Positions 53,227-62,769 of a DNA stretch of 64,000 nucleotides are shown in pieces. The DNA is taken from positions 1 to 64,000 of the forward strand of contig NZ_MVHH01000021.1 of NCBI RefSeq assembly GCF_002086515.1. Direction: 5' to 3'. The notes below the pieces were generated by a model, which worked only from the letters and a program-made list of their open reading frames with translations, was not told the DNA's origin and did not search any database. Numbering within the stretch: position 1 is the first letter of the stretch; each line of letters opens with the position of its first letter. A program made the translations under genes and the position numbers. Source of the DNA: Mycolicibacter arupensis (lineage in GTDB: Bacteria > Actinomycetota > Actinomycetes > Mycobacteriales > Mycobacteriaceae).

Positions 53227-55752
53227 TCAGTCGCGGGCCAGTGCCGCGGCCGCCTCGCGCTGCAGATCGACGAAGGCCTCCTTGCTGACGTCGATGACCA
53301 CGGCCTGGATGCTCCCGCCGGTGAAGGTGCCCGGGTTGCGGTACTGACCGGAAACGTTGTCGCCGCTGTCGTACCCGACGCACAGGCCGTCGCCGGCGAG
53401 GGTGAATTTTCCTGCCTGGGCGCGCATCGGTCCTGAGTCCACTGCTTTACCGTTAACGTAAAGCGTTGTCGTTCCCAGAGATTCCCCATACTTACCGGAA
53501 TCCTTGCGAACGAACTCCATGCCGAGTGTGTGCTTGCCCGGAGTCAGTCGCTGCGAGACGAATTCCTGTTCGGGTTTGATGCCCAGGAAGTTGTACACAT
53601 AGTGCAGCTTGCCGTCCTGGATGAACAACACATGCCCGCCGAATCGGGATCCGTGGGCAAACAGGACCCCCTGAGCTTCTGGGGTGAGCTCGACGTTCGC
53701 GACGATCTTGTACGACCGTCCGCGGATATTGGCCGCCACTCCTTCCGGTACGGGTGCGGTGTCGGGATAGTAGGTGTAGCGATCCCGAGGCGGTTCGAAC
53801 TGCGGGCGGGGGATGTTGATCATCTCGGTGGCCGTGCGGTCATCCAAGGGCAGCACGTAGTTGTTCTTGGCCTCGATGTGCCACGCATCGATAAGCGCCT
53901 TGAGTTTGTCGGGGTGCTGGTCGGCGAGATTCGTCGATTCGGAACGGTCTTCGTCGACGTGGTAGAGCTCCCAGCGGTCCTGATCGAAATGGCCCTTGCC
54001 GCTGATCGGGGCGTGCAACGCCGACGCCTTCCAGCCGTCTTCCCAGATGCCGCGCGTGCCCAGCATGGCGTAGTACTGCCTTTTCTTGGCGGTGGGCGCA
54101 TCGGGGGAGTCGAAGCTGTAGCGCATCGACACCCCGTTGAGCGGGTACTGCTTCACGCCGCGGTACTCCGCGGGCATCGAGATTCCGGCCGCGTCGAGGA
54201 TGGTGGGCACGATGTCGGTGGCGTGGTGGTATTGATGGCGCACTTGGCCTTTGGCCTTGATGCCCGCCGGCCAGTGGATCACCATCGGGTCGCAGGTTCC
54301 ACCGGAGAACTGCGAGTACCGCTTGAACATCTGAAACGGGGTGGAGAACGCAGCTGCCCAGCCGGTCGGATAGTGGTTGTAGGTCTCGGGCGTCCCCAGC
54401 GCGTCGAGATAGCGCATGTTCTCGGCCAGATCGTCGGGGTAGCCGTTGAAGAACTTGTTCTCATTGACCGAGCCGTTGGGCGAGCCCTCGCCCGAGGCGC
54501 CGTTGTCGGCGCAGTAGAAGATGAGCGTGTTGTCCAGCTGTCCGGTGTGCTCCAGGTAGTCGACGATTCTCCCCACTTGGGCGTCGGTGTATTCGGAGAA
54601 CCCGGCGAAAACCTCGGCCATCCGCGAGAACAATCGGCGCTCATCGGCGTTGAGTGAACCCCAGGGCCGCACCGAATCCACCGGCGCGGCCACATCGCTG
54701 GGAAGGGGATTCAACGGGGTCAGCCGGGTGCCCTTGGGCATGATGCCCTTGTCGACCATCCGGGCCAGCACCCACTCCCGGTACGCCTCGTAGCCGTCGT
54801 CGAACCTGCCGCGGTATTTCTCGGCGTACTCGGTCGGGCTGTGGTGCGGAGCATGATTGGCCCCCGGGCAGAACCACATGTACCAGGGCTTGGACGGGTT
54901 GCTGGAGCGTTGATCGCGCAACATGCGAAGTGCGTTGTCGGCGAGGTCCTTCGACAGGTGGTAGCCGTCTTCTGGACTGTAGGGCTGTTCGATGAATCGG
55001 TTGTCCTCCACCAGATCCGGATACCACTGGTTGGTCTCACCGCCGAGAAAGCCGTAGAAGCGGTCAAAGCCCTTCTGCAGCGGCCACTCCGACTTGCTTC
55101 CTCCGCTGGAGACGTCCTCTTCGGGCACGTTGTGGTTCTTGCCCACCCAGAACGTGCTGTACCCGTTGCTGGAGAGCACCTGTCCGATCGTCGCGCATTG
55201 CGCGGGCAGGCGGGCCGCCGCGCCGGGGAATCCGTCGGAACCCTCGGTGATCGAGGCGAAGCGGTTCACGTGATGATTGCGTCCGGTCAGAATGCAGGAC
55301 CGGGTCGGTGAACATAATGCCGTGGTGTGCCACTGGGAGTAGGTCAGCCCGTTGTCGGCGAGGCGCTGCATGACGGGCATGTCGATCGCCCCGCCGTAGG
55401 GTGACCACGCCGCCATCCCGGTGTCGTCATAGAGCACCACCAGCACATTGGGCGCGCCCTGGGGAGCGTGCTTGAGCTCGAAGGGTCCCCAGTCCGGCTC
55501 CGAGTCGCGCACGTCGAGTTCGATCTTTCCGTCGAACCCGTCGTTGATCCCGGTCCCATAGCTTGGGGCGCCCGCGGTCTGCGCGCCGCCACTCTTGGTT
55601 TCGCAACCGGTCGTCAGCGCCGCAACGCCGGCGCCACCCAACGCGGCCAGACCACCCAACACCTGGCGTCGCCGCAGCATGGCGCGCGGAGGACTGCAGT
55701 CGGTCTCGGATTCACCGGGTGCGCCCTGAGATGCCTCGTCGAATGACTCCAT
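53227..55752 (-). CDS. Tat-exported lipoprotein arylsulfatase
   Basis: 841 residues. RRRQVLGGLAALGGAGVAALTTGC combines a twin-arginine motif with a lipobox Cys. The sulfatase signature LCSPTRSCILTGR holds the Cys converted to formylglycine. Early metal ligands sit in VVLYDDTG and later GANHAPHH. The C-terminal 200 residues form a beta-rich extension. It hydrolyses sulfate esters at the outer face of the membrane and is similar in size to mycobacterial AtsD-type enzymes. The start between 55752 and 55680 is uncertain. Confidence 0.87.
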   Translation of the reverse strand: MESFDEASQGAPGESETDCSPPRAMLRRRQVLGGLAALGGAGVAALTTGCETKSGGAQTAGAPSYGTGINDGFDGKIELDVRDSEPDWGPFELKHAPQGAPNVLVVLYDDTGMAAWSPYGGAIDMPVMQRLADNGLTYSQWHTTALCSPTRSCILTGRNHHVNRFASITEGSDGFPGAAARLPAQCATIGQVLSSNGYSTFWVGKNHNVPEEDVSSGGSKSEWPLQKGFDRFYGFLGGETNQWYPDLVEDNRFIEQPYSPEDGYHLSKDLADNALRMLRDQRSSNPSKPWYMWFCPGANHAPHHSPTEYAEKYRGRFDDGYEAYREWVLARMVDKGIMPKGTRLTPLNPLPSDVAAPVDSVRPWGSLNADERRLFSRMAEVFAGFSEYTDAQVGRIVDYLEHTGQLDNTLIFYCADNGASGEGSPNGSVNENKFFNGYPDDLAENMRYLDALGTPETYNHYPTGWAAAFSTPFQMFKRYSQFSGGTCDPMVIHWPAGIKAKGQVRHQYHHATDIVPTILDAAGISMPAEYRGVKQYPLNGVSMRYSFDSPDAPTAKKRQYYAMLGTRGIWEDGWKASALHAPISGKGHFDQDRWELYHVDEDRSESTNLADQHPDKLKALIDAWHIEAKNNYVLPLDDRTATEMINIPRPQFEPPRDRYTYYPDTAPVPEGVAANIRGRSYKIVANVELTPEAQGVLFAHGSRFGGHVLFIQDGKLHYVYNFLGIKPEQEFVSQRLTPGKHTLGMEFVRKDSGKYGESLGTTTLYVNGKAVDSGPMRAQAGKFTLAGDGLCVGYDSGDNVSGQYRNPGTFTGGSIQAVVIDVSKEAFVDLQREAAAALARD

Positions 55753-55878
55753 GGGAATGGAGTATTCGCCGTTGCCGCCACGAGCGTGCACAAACGCGCG
55801 CGCATTCTCGGCGTTTCGGCGTGCAGACACGCACGCTCGCGCGAAGTGGGCCGCGCGAGTGGGAACGTCGGGCAGGGG

Positions 55879-57300
55879 CTACAGCGGGATGTTCTTGTGG
55901 CGGCCGCGCCGTGCGGGCGCCTCAGCCAGCGCCTGGGTGATCTTGCCGCGGGTGTGCGACGGGTCGATCTTCTCGTCGACGACGCCGATATCGATGGCGC
56001 TGTCCACCCCGCCGGCGATCCGCTCGTGCTCGGCGGCCAGCTCCTCGTGCAGGGCCTCGCGCTCGTGGTCGGGCGCGGCGGCCAGCTTCTTCTTGTGCAG
56101 AATCCCGACCGCGGCCTTGGCGCCCATCACGGCGACTTCGGCGTCCGGCCAGGCGAACACCTTGGTGGCGCCCAGCGAACGGGAGTTCATCGCGATGTAG
56201 GCCCCGCCGTAGGTCTTGCGGGTCACCAGCGTGACACGGGGGACGGTGGCCTCACCGAACGCGTGCAGCAGCTTGGCGCCGCGGCGCACCACGCCACCCC
56301 ATTCCTGGCCGACGCCCGGCAGGTATCCCGGAACGTCGACGATCACGATCAGCGGAATGCCAAACGCGTCGCACAGCCGCACGAAGCGGGCCGCCTTCTC
56401 GGCGCTTTCGGAGTTCAGGCAGCCACCCAGGCGCAGCGGGTTGTTGGCCAGCACCCCGACGGTGCGACCCGACAACCGGCCCAGCCCCACCACCATCGAC
56501 GGCGCCCACTTGGCCTGGAACTCATCGAACGGGGTATCGGCGTCGAGCAGGGCGTGCACCAGCGGGTGCACGTCGTAGGCGCGTCGTGCCGACTCCGGCA
56601 GCAGCGCGTGCAGGTCTACCTCGCCCGCCTCGGCCTTGGTGCGGTCGAAGTGCCCCTGCTGGCAGAACAACCCGACCAGACGGCGGCCCCGCTCGTAGGC
56701 GTCGAGCTCGTCGTCGGCCACGATGTGGCACACCCCGGACTTCTTGTGGTGGGTGTCGGGACCGCCGAGAGCGGCCATGTCGACGTCCTCACCGGTGACG
56801 CTGCGCACCACGTCGGGACCGGTGACGAACACCCGGCCCTCCGGGGCCATCACGATGACGTCGGTGAGCGCGGGGCCGTACGCGGCGCCGCCGGCGGCGA
56901 AACCGACCACCACCGAGATCTGCGGGACGAACCCGGATGCCCGGATCATCGCCTCGAAGACCCGCCCCACCGCGTGCAGGGCTCGCACGCCCTCGGCCAA
57001 CCGGGCGCCGCCCGAGTGCCACAGCCCCACGATCGGGCTCTGCTCGGCGATCGCGGTGTCGTAGGCGTTGACGATGTGATCGCAGCCCTCGATGCCCATC
57101 GCACCGCCCATAACGGTGCCGTCGGTGCAGAACGCGATGGTCCGCACTCCGTTGACGGTGCCGCCCGCGGCCAGCACGCCGGAGCGGTCACGCTCGTGCA
57201 GCAATTCCACGGTGCCGTCGTCGAAGAACGTCGACAGACGCAGCAGGGGGTCGCGCGGGTCGAGCGATTCGCCCACCGTTTCGGGAGCCATAGTCGTCAT
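55879..57300 (-). CDS. accD6: Acetyl/propionyl-CoA carboxylase beta subunit AccD6
   Basis: 473 residues, identical in length to M. tuberculosis AccD6 and near-identical over remembered segments (APETVGESLDPRDPLLRLS.., ANNPLRLGGCLNSESAEKAARFV). It is the carboxyltransferase half of the complex making malonyl-CoA for FAS-I and FAS-II, partnered by a biotinylated AccA. It is the last gene of the FAS-II operon, 50 bases after kasB. Confidence 0.95.
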   Translation of the reverse strand: MTTMAPETVGESLDPRDPLLRLSTFFDDGTVELLHERDRSGVLAAGGTVNGVRTIAFCTDGTVMGGAMGIEGCDHIVNAYDTAIAEQSPIVGLWHSGGARLAEGVRALHAVGRVFEAMIRASGFVPQISVVVGFAAGGAAYGPALTDVIVMAPEGRVFVTGPDVVRSVTGEDVDMAALGGPDTHHKKSGVCHIVADDELDAYERGRRLVGLFCQQGHFDRTKAEAGEVDLHALLPESARRAYDVHPLVHALLDADTPFDEFQAKWAPSMVVGLGRLSGRTVGVLANNPLRLGGCLNSESAEKAARFVRLCDAFGIPLIVIVDVPGYLPGVGQEWGGVVRRGAKLLHAFGEATVPRVTLVTRKTYGGAYIAMNSRSLGATKVFAWPDAEVAVMGAKAAVGILHKKKLAAAPDHEREALHEELAAEHERIAGGVDSAIDIGVVDEKIDPSHTRGKITQALAEAPARRGRHKNIPL

Positions 57301-57350
57301 CGCGCCTCTCCTTGGTCTGAATTCTTGGTCGCGGGTCTCGCCTCTGGTGT

Positions 57351-58619
57351 TCAGTGCCGACCGAAGACGATGGCGACGTTGTGTCCGCCGAACCCGAATG
57401 AGTTGTTGATCGCGTACTGGTAGTTGCCCGGTCGTGGTTCGCCGGCCACCACATCCAGGTCAATCTCGGGGTCGAGATTCTTCAGGTTCCGGGTCGGCGG
57501 GATGAGCTGCTCGCGCAGCGCCATCACCGTGAGGATGGATTCGACCGCGCCCACCGCACCGACCGAGTGACCCAGCGCCGCTTTGGGCGCGTACACCGCG
57601 GCGTTGCCGCCGTGCGGCCCCAAAGCCAGATTGATGGCGTGGCCTTCTGCCACGTCGCCGACCGAGGTTCCGGTGGCATGGGCATTGACGTGGTCGATAT
57701 CGCCAGGAGTCAGGCCGGCCATCTGAATGGCGCGTGTCATTGCCCGACCCGCGCTCTGCCCGTCGGGGTCCGGCGCGACGATGTGGAAGCCGTCAGAGGT
57801 GATGGACGCGCCCATGATCCGGGCGAGAATGTTGGCCCCGCGCGCCTTGGCGTGCTCCTCGGTCTCGATCACCATCAGTGCGCCGCCCTCGCCGAACACG
57901 AACCCGTTACGGTCGCGGTCGAAGGGGCGGCAGGCGCCCTCCGGGTCGTCGTTACTGGTGGACAGCACGATGCGCATCTGGGCGAATCCGGCGATGGGAA
58001 CCGCTTCGATCCGGGTCTCCACTCCGCCGCAGATCGCCATGTCGGCCTCGCCGAGCACGATCTGCTGCCAGGCGTGGGCGATGGCCTCAGAGCCGGATGC
58101 ACAGGCCGAGATCGGAGTGATGACCCCGGCTTTGGCCTGGCGGTCCAGCCCGACGGCCGCAGCTGCCCCGTTGGGCATGTATTTCTGCACGACCAACGGC
58201 GAGACCGCCTTGAGGCCGCGTTCACGCATACCGTCATAGGCCCAGACGAGTTCCTCGCTGGAGCCCATTCCGGTGCCGACCGACACCATCAGGCGCCGGG
58301 TATCGACTTCGGGTGAGCCGGCGTGCGCCCACGCACGCCGGCCCAGCACCAAAGCCATCTTCTGGAGATAGGAAAGCCGACGCAGCTCGGTCCGACTCAA
58401 CCCTTCATCGAAACACTCCGGGGTCTCGACGAGGTGCCCGCCGATACGAACCGGCAGGTCATACTCCTCGACGAACGAGTCGGTGAGCGTGCGAATACCG
58501 CTCTGGCCGTCCAGCAGCTTCTTCCAGGTGTTCTCCCCGTCCGCGGCCAATGCCGTCGTCATGGTGTAGCCGGTGACGACGACGTTGGGGAGACCCTTTC
58601 CCGTTGCCAACGTTGACAT
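57351..58619 (-). CDS. kasB: Beta-ketoacyl-ACP synthase KasB (FAS-II)
   Basis: 422 residues with the catalytic triad Cys of SACASGSEA, His of NAHATGTS and His of ALGHSVGAV, plus the C-terminal [10 protein letters not shown]. It elongates meromycolate chains on AcpM to full length. Identity as KasB rather than KasA rests on operon position (after kasA) and sequence differences such as the N-terminal [17 protein letters not shown]. Confidence 0.93.
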   Translation of the reverse strand: MSTLATGKGLPNVVVTGYTMTTALAADGENTWKKLLDGQSGIRTLTDSFVEEYDLPVRIGGHLVETPECFDEGLSRTELRRLSYLQKMALVLGRRAWAHAGSPEVDTRRLMVSVGTGMGSSEELVWAYDGMRERGLKAVSPLVVQKYMPNGAAAAVGLDRQAKAGVITPISACASGSEAIAHAWQQIVLGEADMAICGGVETRIEAVPIAGFAQMRIVLSTSNDDPEGACRPFDRDRNGFVFGEGGALMVIETEEHAKARGANILARIMGASITSDGFHIVAPDPDGQSAGRAMTRAIQMAGLTPGDIDHVNAHATGTSVGDVAEGHAINLALGPHGGNAAVYAPKAALGHSVGAVGAVESILTVMALREQLIPPTRNLKNLDPEIDLDVVAGEPRPGNYQYAINNSFGFGGHNVAIVFGRH

Positions 58620-58654
58620 GGCTGTTGCGAACTTCCCTCTCTCAAGAACCGGTG

Positions 58655-59908
58655 TCAGTACCGCCCAAAGGCGAGCGCGACGTTGTGCCCACCGAATCCG
58701 AATGAATTGTTGATGGCGTACTTGTAGTCGCCGTAGCGGGGTTCGCCCGCGACGACGTCCAAGTCGATCTCGGGATCCGGCGTCTCGTAGTTCAGCGTGG
58801 GCGGGATGACCCCGTCACGCAGCGAGAGCACCGTCAACACCGACTCCAGTGCACCGACCGCCCCGATGGAGTGGCCCAGCGCCGACTTCGGCGCGTACAC
58901 CGCGGCGTGCTGGCAACCGGCTTCCCGGATCGCGTTCGCCTCGGCGGTGTCACCGATCGGAGTGGCTGTTCCGTGCGCGTTGATGTGGTCGACGTCCTTG
59001 GCGGACAGGCCCGCCAACTCCAGCGACCGCGTCATTGCACGGCCCGCCCGCTTGCCATCGGGTCCGGGAGCCACCATGTGGAAGGCGTCGGAGGTGATAC
59101 CGGCGCCCATCAGCCGGGCCAGCGGCTTGGCGCCGCGGGCCTTGGCGTGCTCTTCGGTCTCGATGATCATCAGCGCGCCGGCCTCACCGAACACGAAGCC
59201 GTCCCGGTCCTTGTCGAACGGCCGAGAAGCGCCCTCGGGGTCGTCATTGCGGGTCGACATCGCGCGCATCATCGAGAACGTCGCGATCGGCAACGCCTCG
59301 ATACCGCCTTCGACACCGCCGCAGACCGCGAAGTCCGCGTCGCCCATGACGATCTGACGCCACGCGTGGGCGATCGCCTCCGAACCCGACGAACACGCAG
59401 AGACCGGGGTGATAACCCCGGCGCGAGCGCCGAGCTGCAGGCCGACGACGGCGGCCGCACCGTTGGGCATGATCATCTGAACAGCCAGCGGCGAGACCTT
59501 GCGGGGGCCGCCTTCGTTCATCAGGTCATAGGTCTCGACGATCTTCTCGCCGCCGCCGAGCCCGGTACCGACGACGACCGTGAACCGGTCGGGGTCGACC
59601 TCGGGTGATCCGGCGTTCTCCCACAACCGCCCTGCGAGCAGTTTGGCCATGCGCTGGACGTACGACATCCGTCGCAGATCCAGCCGGCCCATGTGGTCGT
59701 CGACCGGGTCCTTGAGGTGCCCGCCGATCTTGACCGGCAGATCCCACTTGGAGACGAATTCGTCCTCCAGCACGTGGATGCCACTCTCACCTGCGAGCAG
59801 GCCCTTCCACGTGCTCTCGATGTCGGCGCCGATTGAAGTGGTGGCCTCAACGGCGGTTACCACGACATTCGGGTAACCGCCGTTGGCCGTAGAAGGCTGC
59901 GAGGACAC
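58655..59908 (-). CDS. kasA: Beta-ketoacyl-ACP synthase KasA (FAS-II)
   Basis: 417 residues with Cys172 (SACSSGSEA), His312 (NAHGTAT) and His346 (ALGHSIGAV) as catalytic residues and the gatekeeper NNSFGFGGH. It condenses malonyl-AcpM with growing acyl-AcpM in mycolic acid synthesis and is the target of thiolactomycin. It starts two bases after the acpM stop codon, so their translation is linked. Confidence 0.95.
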   Translation of the reverse strand: MSSQPSTANGGYPNVVVTAVEATTSIGADIESTWKGLLAGESGIHVLEDEFVSKWDLPVKIGGHLKDPVDDHMGRLDLRRMSYVQRMAKLLAGRLWENAGSPEVDPDRFTVVVGTGLGGGEKIVETYDLMNEGGPRKVSPLAVQMIMPNGAAAVVGLQLGARAGVITPVSACSSGSEAIAHAWRQIVMGDADFAVCGGVEGGIEALPIATFSMMRAMSTRNDDPEGASRPFDKDRDGFVFGEAGALMIIETEEHAKARGAKPLARLMGAGITSDAFHMVAPGPDGKRAGRAMTRSLELAGLSAKDVDHINAHGTATPIGDTAEANAIREAGCQHAAVYAPKSALGHSIGAVGALESVLTVLSLRDGVIPPTLNYETPDPEIDLDVVAGEPRYGDYKYAINNSFGFGGHNVALAFGRY

Positions 59909-59910
59909 GA

Positions 59911-60210
59911 TTAGCTCTCGGAACCGAACTTCTCGCGCAGCGCGGCGGCGGCCTCGGGGTTCTCGGCCTCGAGCTTCTGGATGTAGCCGACCACGTCACC
60001 GACGGTGCGCAGACCAGCGAGGTCCTCGTCGGGGATCTTCACGCCGTACTTGTCTTCGGTCTGAACGGCGATCTCCACCATCGACAGCGAGTCGATGTCC
60101 AGGTCGTCGACGAAGGACTTCTCGACGGTGACCTCGCTCGGCTCGATACCGGTCACCTCTTCGATGATCTCGGCGAGACCGGCGATGATTTCATCCTGGC
60201 TGGCAGCCAC
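59911..60210 (-). CDS. acpM: Meromycolate extension acyl carrier protein AcpM
   Basis: 99 residues from GTG. Ser41 in [13 protein letters not shown] is the phosphopantetheine site. The core is almost identical to M. tuberculosis AcpM, but the tail stops at REKFGSES, about 15 residues shorter than the extended tail of that species. It carries intermediates among FabD, KasA, KasB and the reductases. Confidence 0.95.
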   Translation of the reverse strand: MAASQDEIIAGLAEIIEEVTGIEPSEVTVEKSFVDDLDIDSLSMVEIAVQTEDKYGVKIPDEDLAGLRTVGDVVGYIQKLEAENPEAAAALREKFGSES

Positions 60211-60291
60211 TGTGTTTCCCTTCGGTTGGATCCGCACGGGGTGTGCGGCGTGATTACTGCTTATCTGGTTGTGCAGGTGTGGAAGCGGGCG

Positions 60292-61209
60292 TTAGAGCTC
60301 GGGCAGCCCGTCCAGATCTGCGGGGGACTTGACGGCGTGCGTCGGGGTCCCCCGAAGTTCGCGCTTGGCGATGCCGGCCAGGGTGCCGGCGGGCGGGAAT
60401 TCCACGATCGCCGTGACCTCGCGGGCGCGCATCGTCTCGGTGCACAGGTCCCAGCGCACCGGCCGGGTCAGCTGCGCGACCAGGTACTCCATCGCTTGGG
60501 CCGCCGAGGTCACCGGCTGGCCGTCGCGGTTGGACAGCAAGACGGCGGTGGGCTCGGCAGTGCTCACCTGGCCGGCCGCGGCGGCGTACGCCTCCAGCGC
60601 CGGTGCCATGTACTGGGTGTGGAACGCCCCGGCGGTGGCCAGCTTGCGGACCCGGGCCTTGGCGGGCGGATCTTCGGCGAGCTTGTCCAGCGCGGGCACC
60701 GGCCCGGCGGCCACGATCTGGCCGACGGCGTTGCGGTTGGCGGGGGTCAGATCGAGTTGTTCCAGGCGGGCCAGCACCTCGGCCTCGTCGCCACCGAGTA
60801 CCGCGGCCATACCGGTGGGCTCCAGCGCACAGGCCTTCGCCATCTCGCGGCCGCGGGTGGCGGCCAGCATCACCGCGTCGTCGGGGGCGACGACACCGGC
60901 GATCGCGTAGGCGGCGATCTCACCGACGGAGTGGCCGGCGACGATCACGTCGCTCACCGGGCCATTGCGACGCTTGGTCAGCTCGGCATAGGCCAGCAGG
61001 GTGGCCGCCACCACCAGCGGCTGGGTGACCGCGGTGTCGGTGATCTCCTCGGCCGTCGCGGTGGTGCCCAGCGCGATCAGGTCGAGGCCGCTGACCTCCG
61101 ACCAGGCGGCCAACTGCTCGCGCGCGGCATCGGCGCCGGGCGATTCCAGCCACGGCGACAACATGCCGGGGGTCTGCGATCCCTGTCCGGGAGCGAGCAA
61201 AGCAATCAC
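60292..61209 (-). CDS. fabD: Malonyl-CoA:AcpM transacylase FabD
   Basis: 305 residues from GTG. GQGSQTPGM and the nucleophile GHSVGE (Ser94) with a later His of AFHTQYM define the transacylase. It loads malonyl groups on AcpM. It is the first gene of the FAS-II operon and follows mabR with a regulatory gap of 180 bases. Confidence 0.95.
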   Translation of the reverse strand: MIALLAPGQGSQTPGMLSPWLESPGADAAREQLAAWSEVSGLDLIALGTTATAEEITDTAVTQPLVVAATLLAYAELTKRRNGPVSDVIVAGHSVGEIAAYAIAGVVAPDDAVMLAATRGREMAKACALEPTGMAAVLGGDEAEVLARLEQLDLTPANRNAVGQIVAAGPVPALDKLAEDPPAKARVRKLATAGAFHTQYMAPALEAYAAAAGQVSTAEPTAVLLSNRDGQPVTSAAQAMEYLVAQLTRPVRWDLCTETMRAREVTAIVEFPPAGTLAGIAKRELRGTPTHAVKSPADLDGLPEL

Positions 61210-61254
61210 GTCTTTAAGAGAACATTGTGAAGAGCGATTTGCAGGATGTCCTAG

Positions 61255-61295
61255 ATTATGAACATTGTCTTATGTTTTTGTGGAGACCCTACAAA
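61255..61295 (-). promoter_or_regulatory. FAS-II operon promoter and candidate MabR operator
   Basis: On the minus strand, CATAAT (61255-61260) lies about 45 bases before the fabD GTG. Upstream of it, TTTGT-N9-ACAAA (61277-61295) is a dyad covering the -35 area. A 9-base direct repeat, GAACATTGT, occurs at 61220-61228 and 61260-61268. MabR is known to bind this intergenic region in M. tuberculosis. Confidence 0.45.
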
Positions 61296-61389
61296 CCTGC
61301 CGTTTCGTGCGACGTGTTCGATACCGAACCGCGACATCTGTCCGGCGCGGTGGCCCCCCGACGGACAGGCGAAGGCCCTGGTCTTCCCG

Positions 61390-62709
61390 TCAAGCGTCCG
61401 GGCTGAACTGGGGTTCAGCGGGTCCGGCACCGGTCACCAGCGGTGTCGCATAGGGCCGCTCGGTATTGCTGAAACTGGCGTGCTGCGCCTGATTGGCCAG
61501 CCGCCCGACCGTGGAGGCAACCCGCAGGACATAGGCATCGCGCGGCACCGCCGGGTCCCGCCCGGTGAAATCGGCGATCCGCTTGAGCCGGTAACGGACG
61601 GTGTTTGGATGAACGAACAACTTGCGGGCGCAGGCCTCGATCGCGCCGCCGCAGTCCAAATAGGCGTCCAGGGTCTCGGTGAGCGTCGGCCCGGCCTCGG
61701 CCAGCGGGCGCATCACGTCGGTGTGCAAGGCCGCGATCGCGGAGGTGTCCCCGATCAGGGCCCGCTCGGGCAACAGCTCACGGGCCAACACGGGCCGCGG
61801 CGCCCCGGTCCACCCCACCACGGCGTTCATCCCCGAGATCGCCTCGCTGGCACTGTGATACGCCGCCGTCAGGGACGGCGCGGTCGGCCCGATCACCACC
61901 GGACCGTCGGAGAAGGCGCCGAGCAGGTCCGCGAAGAACTTCTGGGTGGGCGCCAGTGGGCCCGAAACAATGGCCACCAGCCAGGTGCCGTGCACGTCGG
62001 TCAGTGCTGCGCGGCCGTGGCGTTCGGCGACGTCACGGACGTCTTGGCTGGCCTTCTGGCCGGCGAGGGCGTCTGGTCCCGGGGGTGCGGTGCCCACCAC
62101 CACCGTCGCCGGTGCCGTGGTGTCCCAGTTCAAGGCGGCCGCGCGGCTCAACAACTCCGGGCCGGTGTCGCCTCGGACCACCGCGTCCACCACGCTGGCC
62201 TCCATCCGGGAATCCCAGGTGCCGCGGGCCTCGGCGGCGTCGGCGTACGCCGATGCCGCGGTGAACGCCAGATCGCGGCTGTACTTGAGAATGCCCACCG
62301 TCAGCGCCGTCACCTGCTCCTCGGAGCGCGCCAACAGCGGCACCACCTCTTCGAAGAACTCCATGGTGACGCGCACCATGTCCACGGTGTGCCGCAGCGC
62401 GATGTGGCGGGTCAGGTCCTGGGGAACCAACTCGAAGGCCTGCGCGGTGTGGCTGACGTTGCCGTGCGGATCGTGCATCCATTCGGCGAAGTTGACCACC
62501 GCGGTCTGCACCACCAGCGCCACACTGGCGCGCTGCGCCGCCTCCAGCTCGGCGAAGAACGGCAGCCGGTCGCCCATCATCGACACCGCTTCGGTTGCCA
62601 GCCGGCCCGAATAGTGCTTCAGGCGACGCAGCAGCGTGTCTGGGACGGTGCTCAGCAGGTCCAGCGTGGAGCGCGGCAGGACCGGACCCGCCGGACTGTT
62701 GTCGACCAT
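61390..62709 (-). CDS. mabR: Transcriptional regulator MabR (PucR/CdaR-type)
   Basis: 439 residues. The C-terminal HTH_30 (GGAIEACARKLFVHPNTVRYRLKRIADFTG) is that of PucR-type regulators, with a long N-terminal sensory region. It corresponds to Rv2242, which controls the FAS-II operon in response to acyl-CoAs. It lies between aceE and fabD as in M. tuberculosis. A possible leaderless -10, TAGCTT, sits 6 bases before the ATG (62716-62721). Confidence 0.93.
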   Translation of the reverse strand: MVDNSPAGPVLPRSTLDLLSTVPDTLLRRLKHYSGRLATEAVSMMGDRLPFFAELEAAQRASVALVVQTAVVNFAEWMHDPHGNVSHTAQAFELVPQDLTRHIALRHTVDMVRVTMEFFEEVVPLLARSEEQVTALTVGILKYSRDLAFTAASAYADAAEARGTWDSRMEASVVDAVVRGDTGPELLSRAAALNWDTTAPATVVVGTAPPGPDALAGQKASQDVRDVAERHGRAALTDVHGTWLVAIVSGPLAPTQKFFADLLGAFSDGPVVIGPTAPSLTAAYHSASEAISGMNAVVGWTGAPRPVLARELLPERALIGDTSAIAALHTDVMRPLAEAGPTLTETLDAYLDCGGAIEACARKLFVHPNTVRYRLKRIADFTGRDPAVPRDAYVLRVASTVGRLANQAQHASFSNTERPYATPLVTGAGPAEPQFSPDA

Positions 62710-62769
62710 GCCTAAAAGCTACGCCATTTTTCTGGTCACAATCGACAACACATCCGTTCGGCGTTGACG

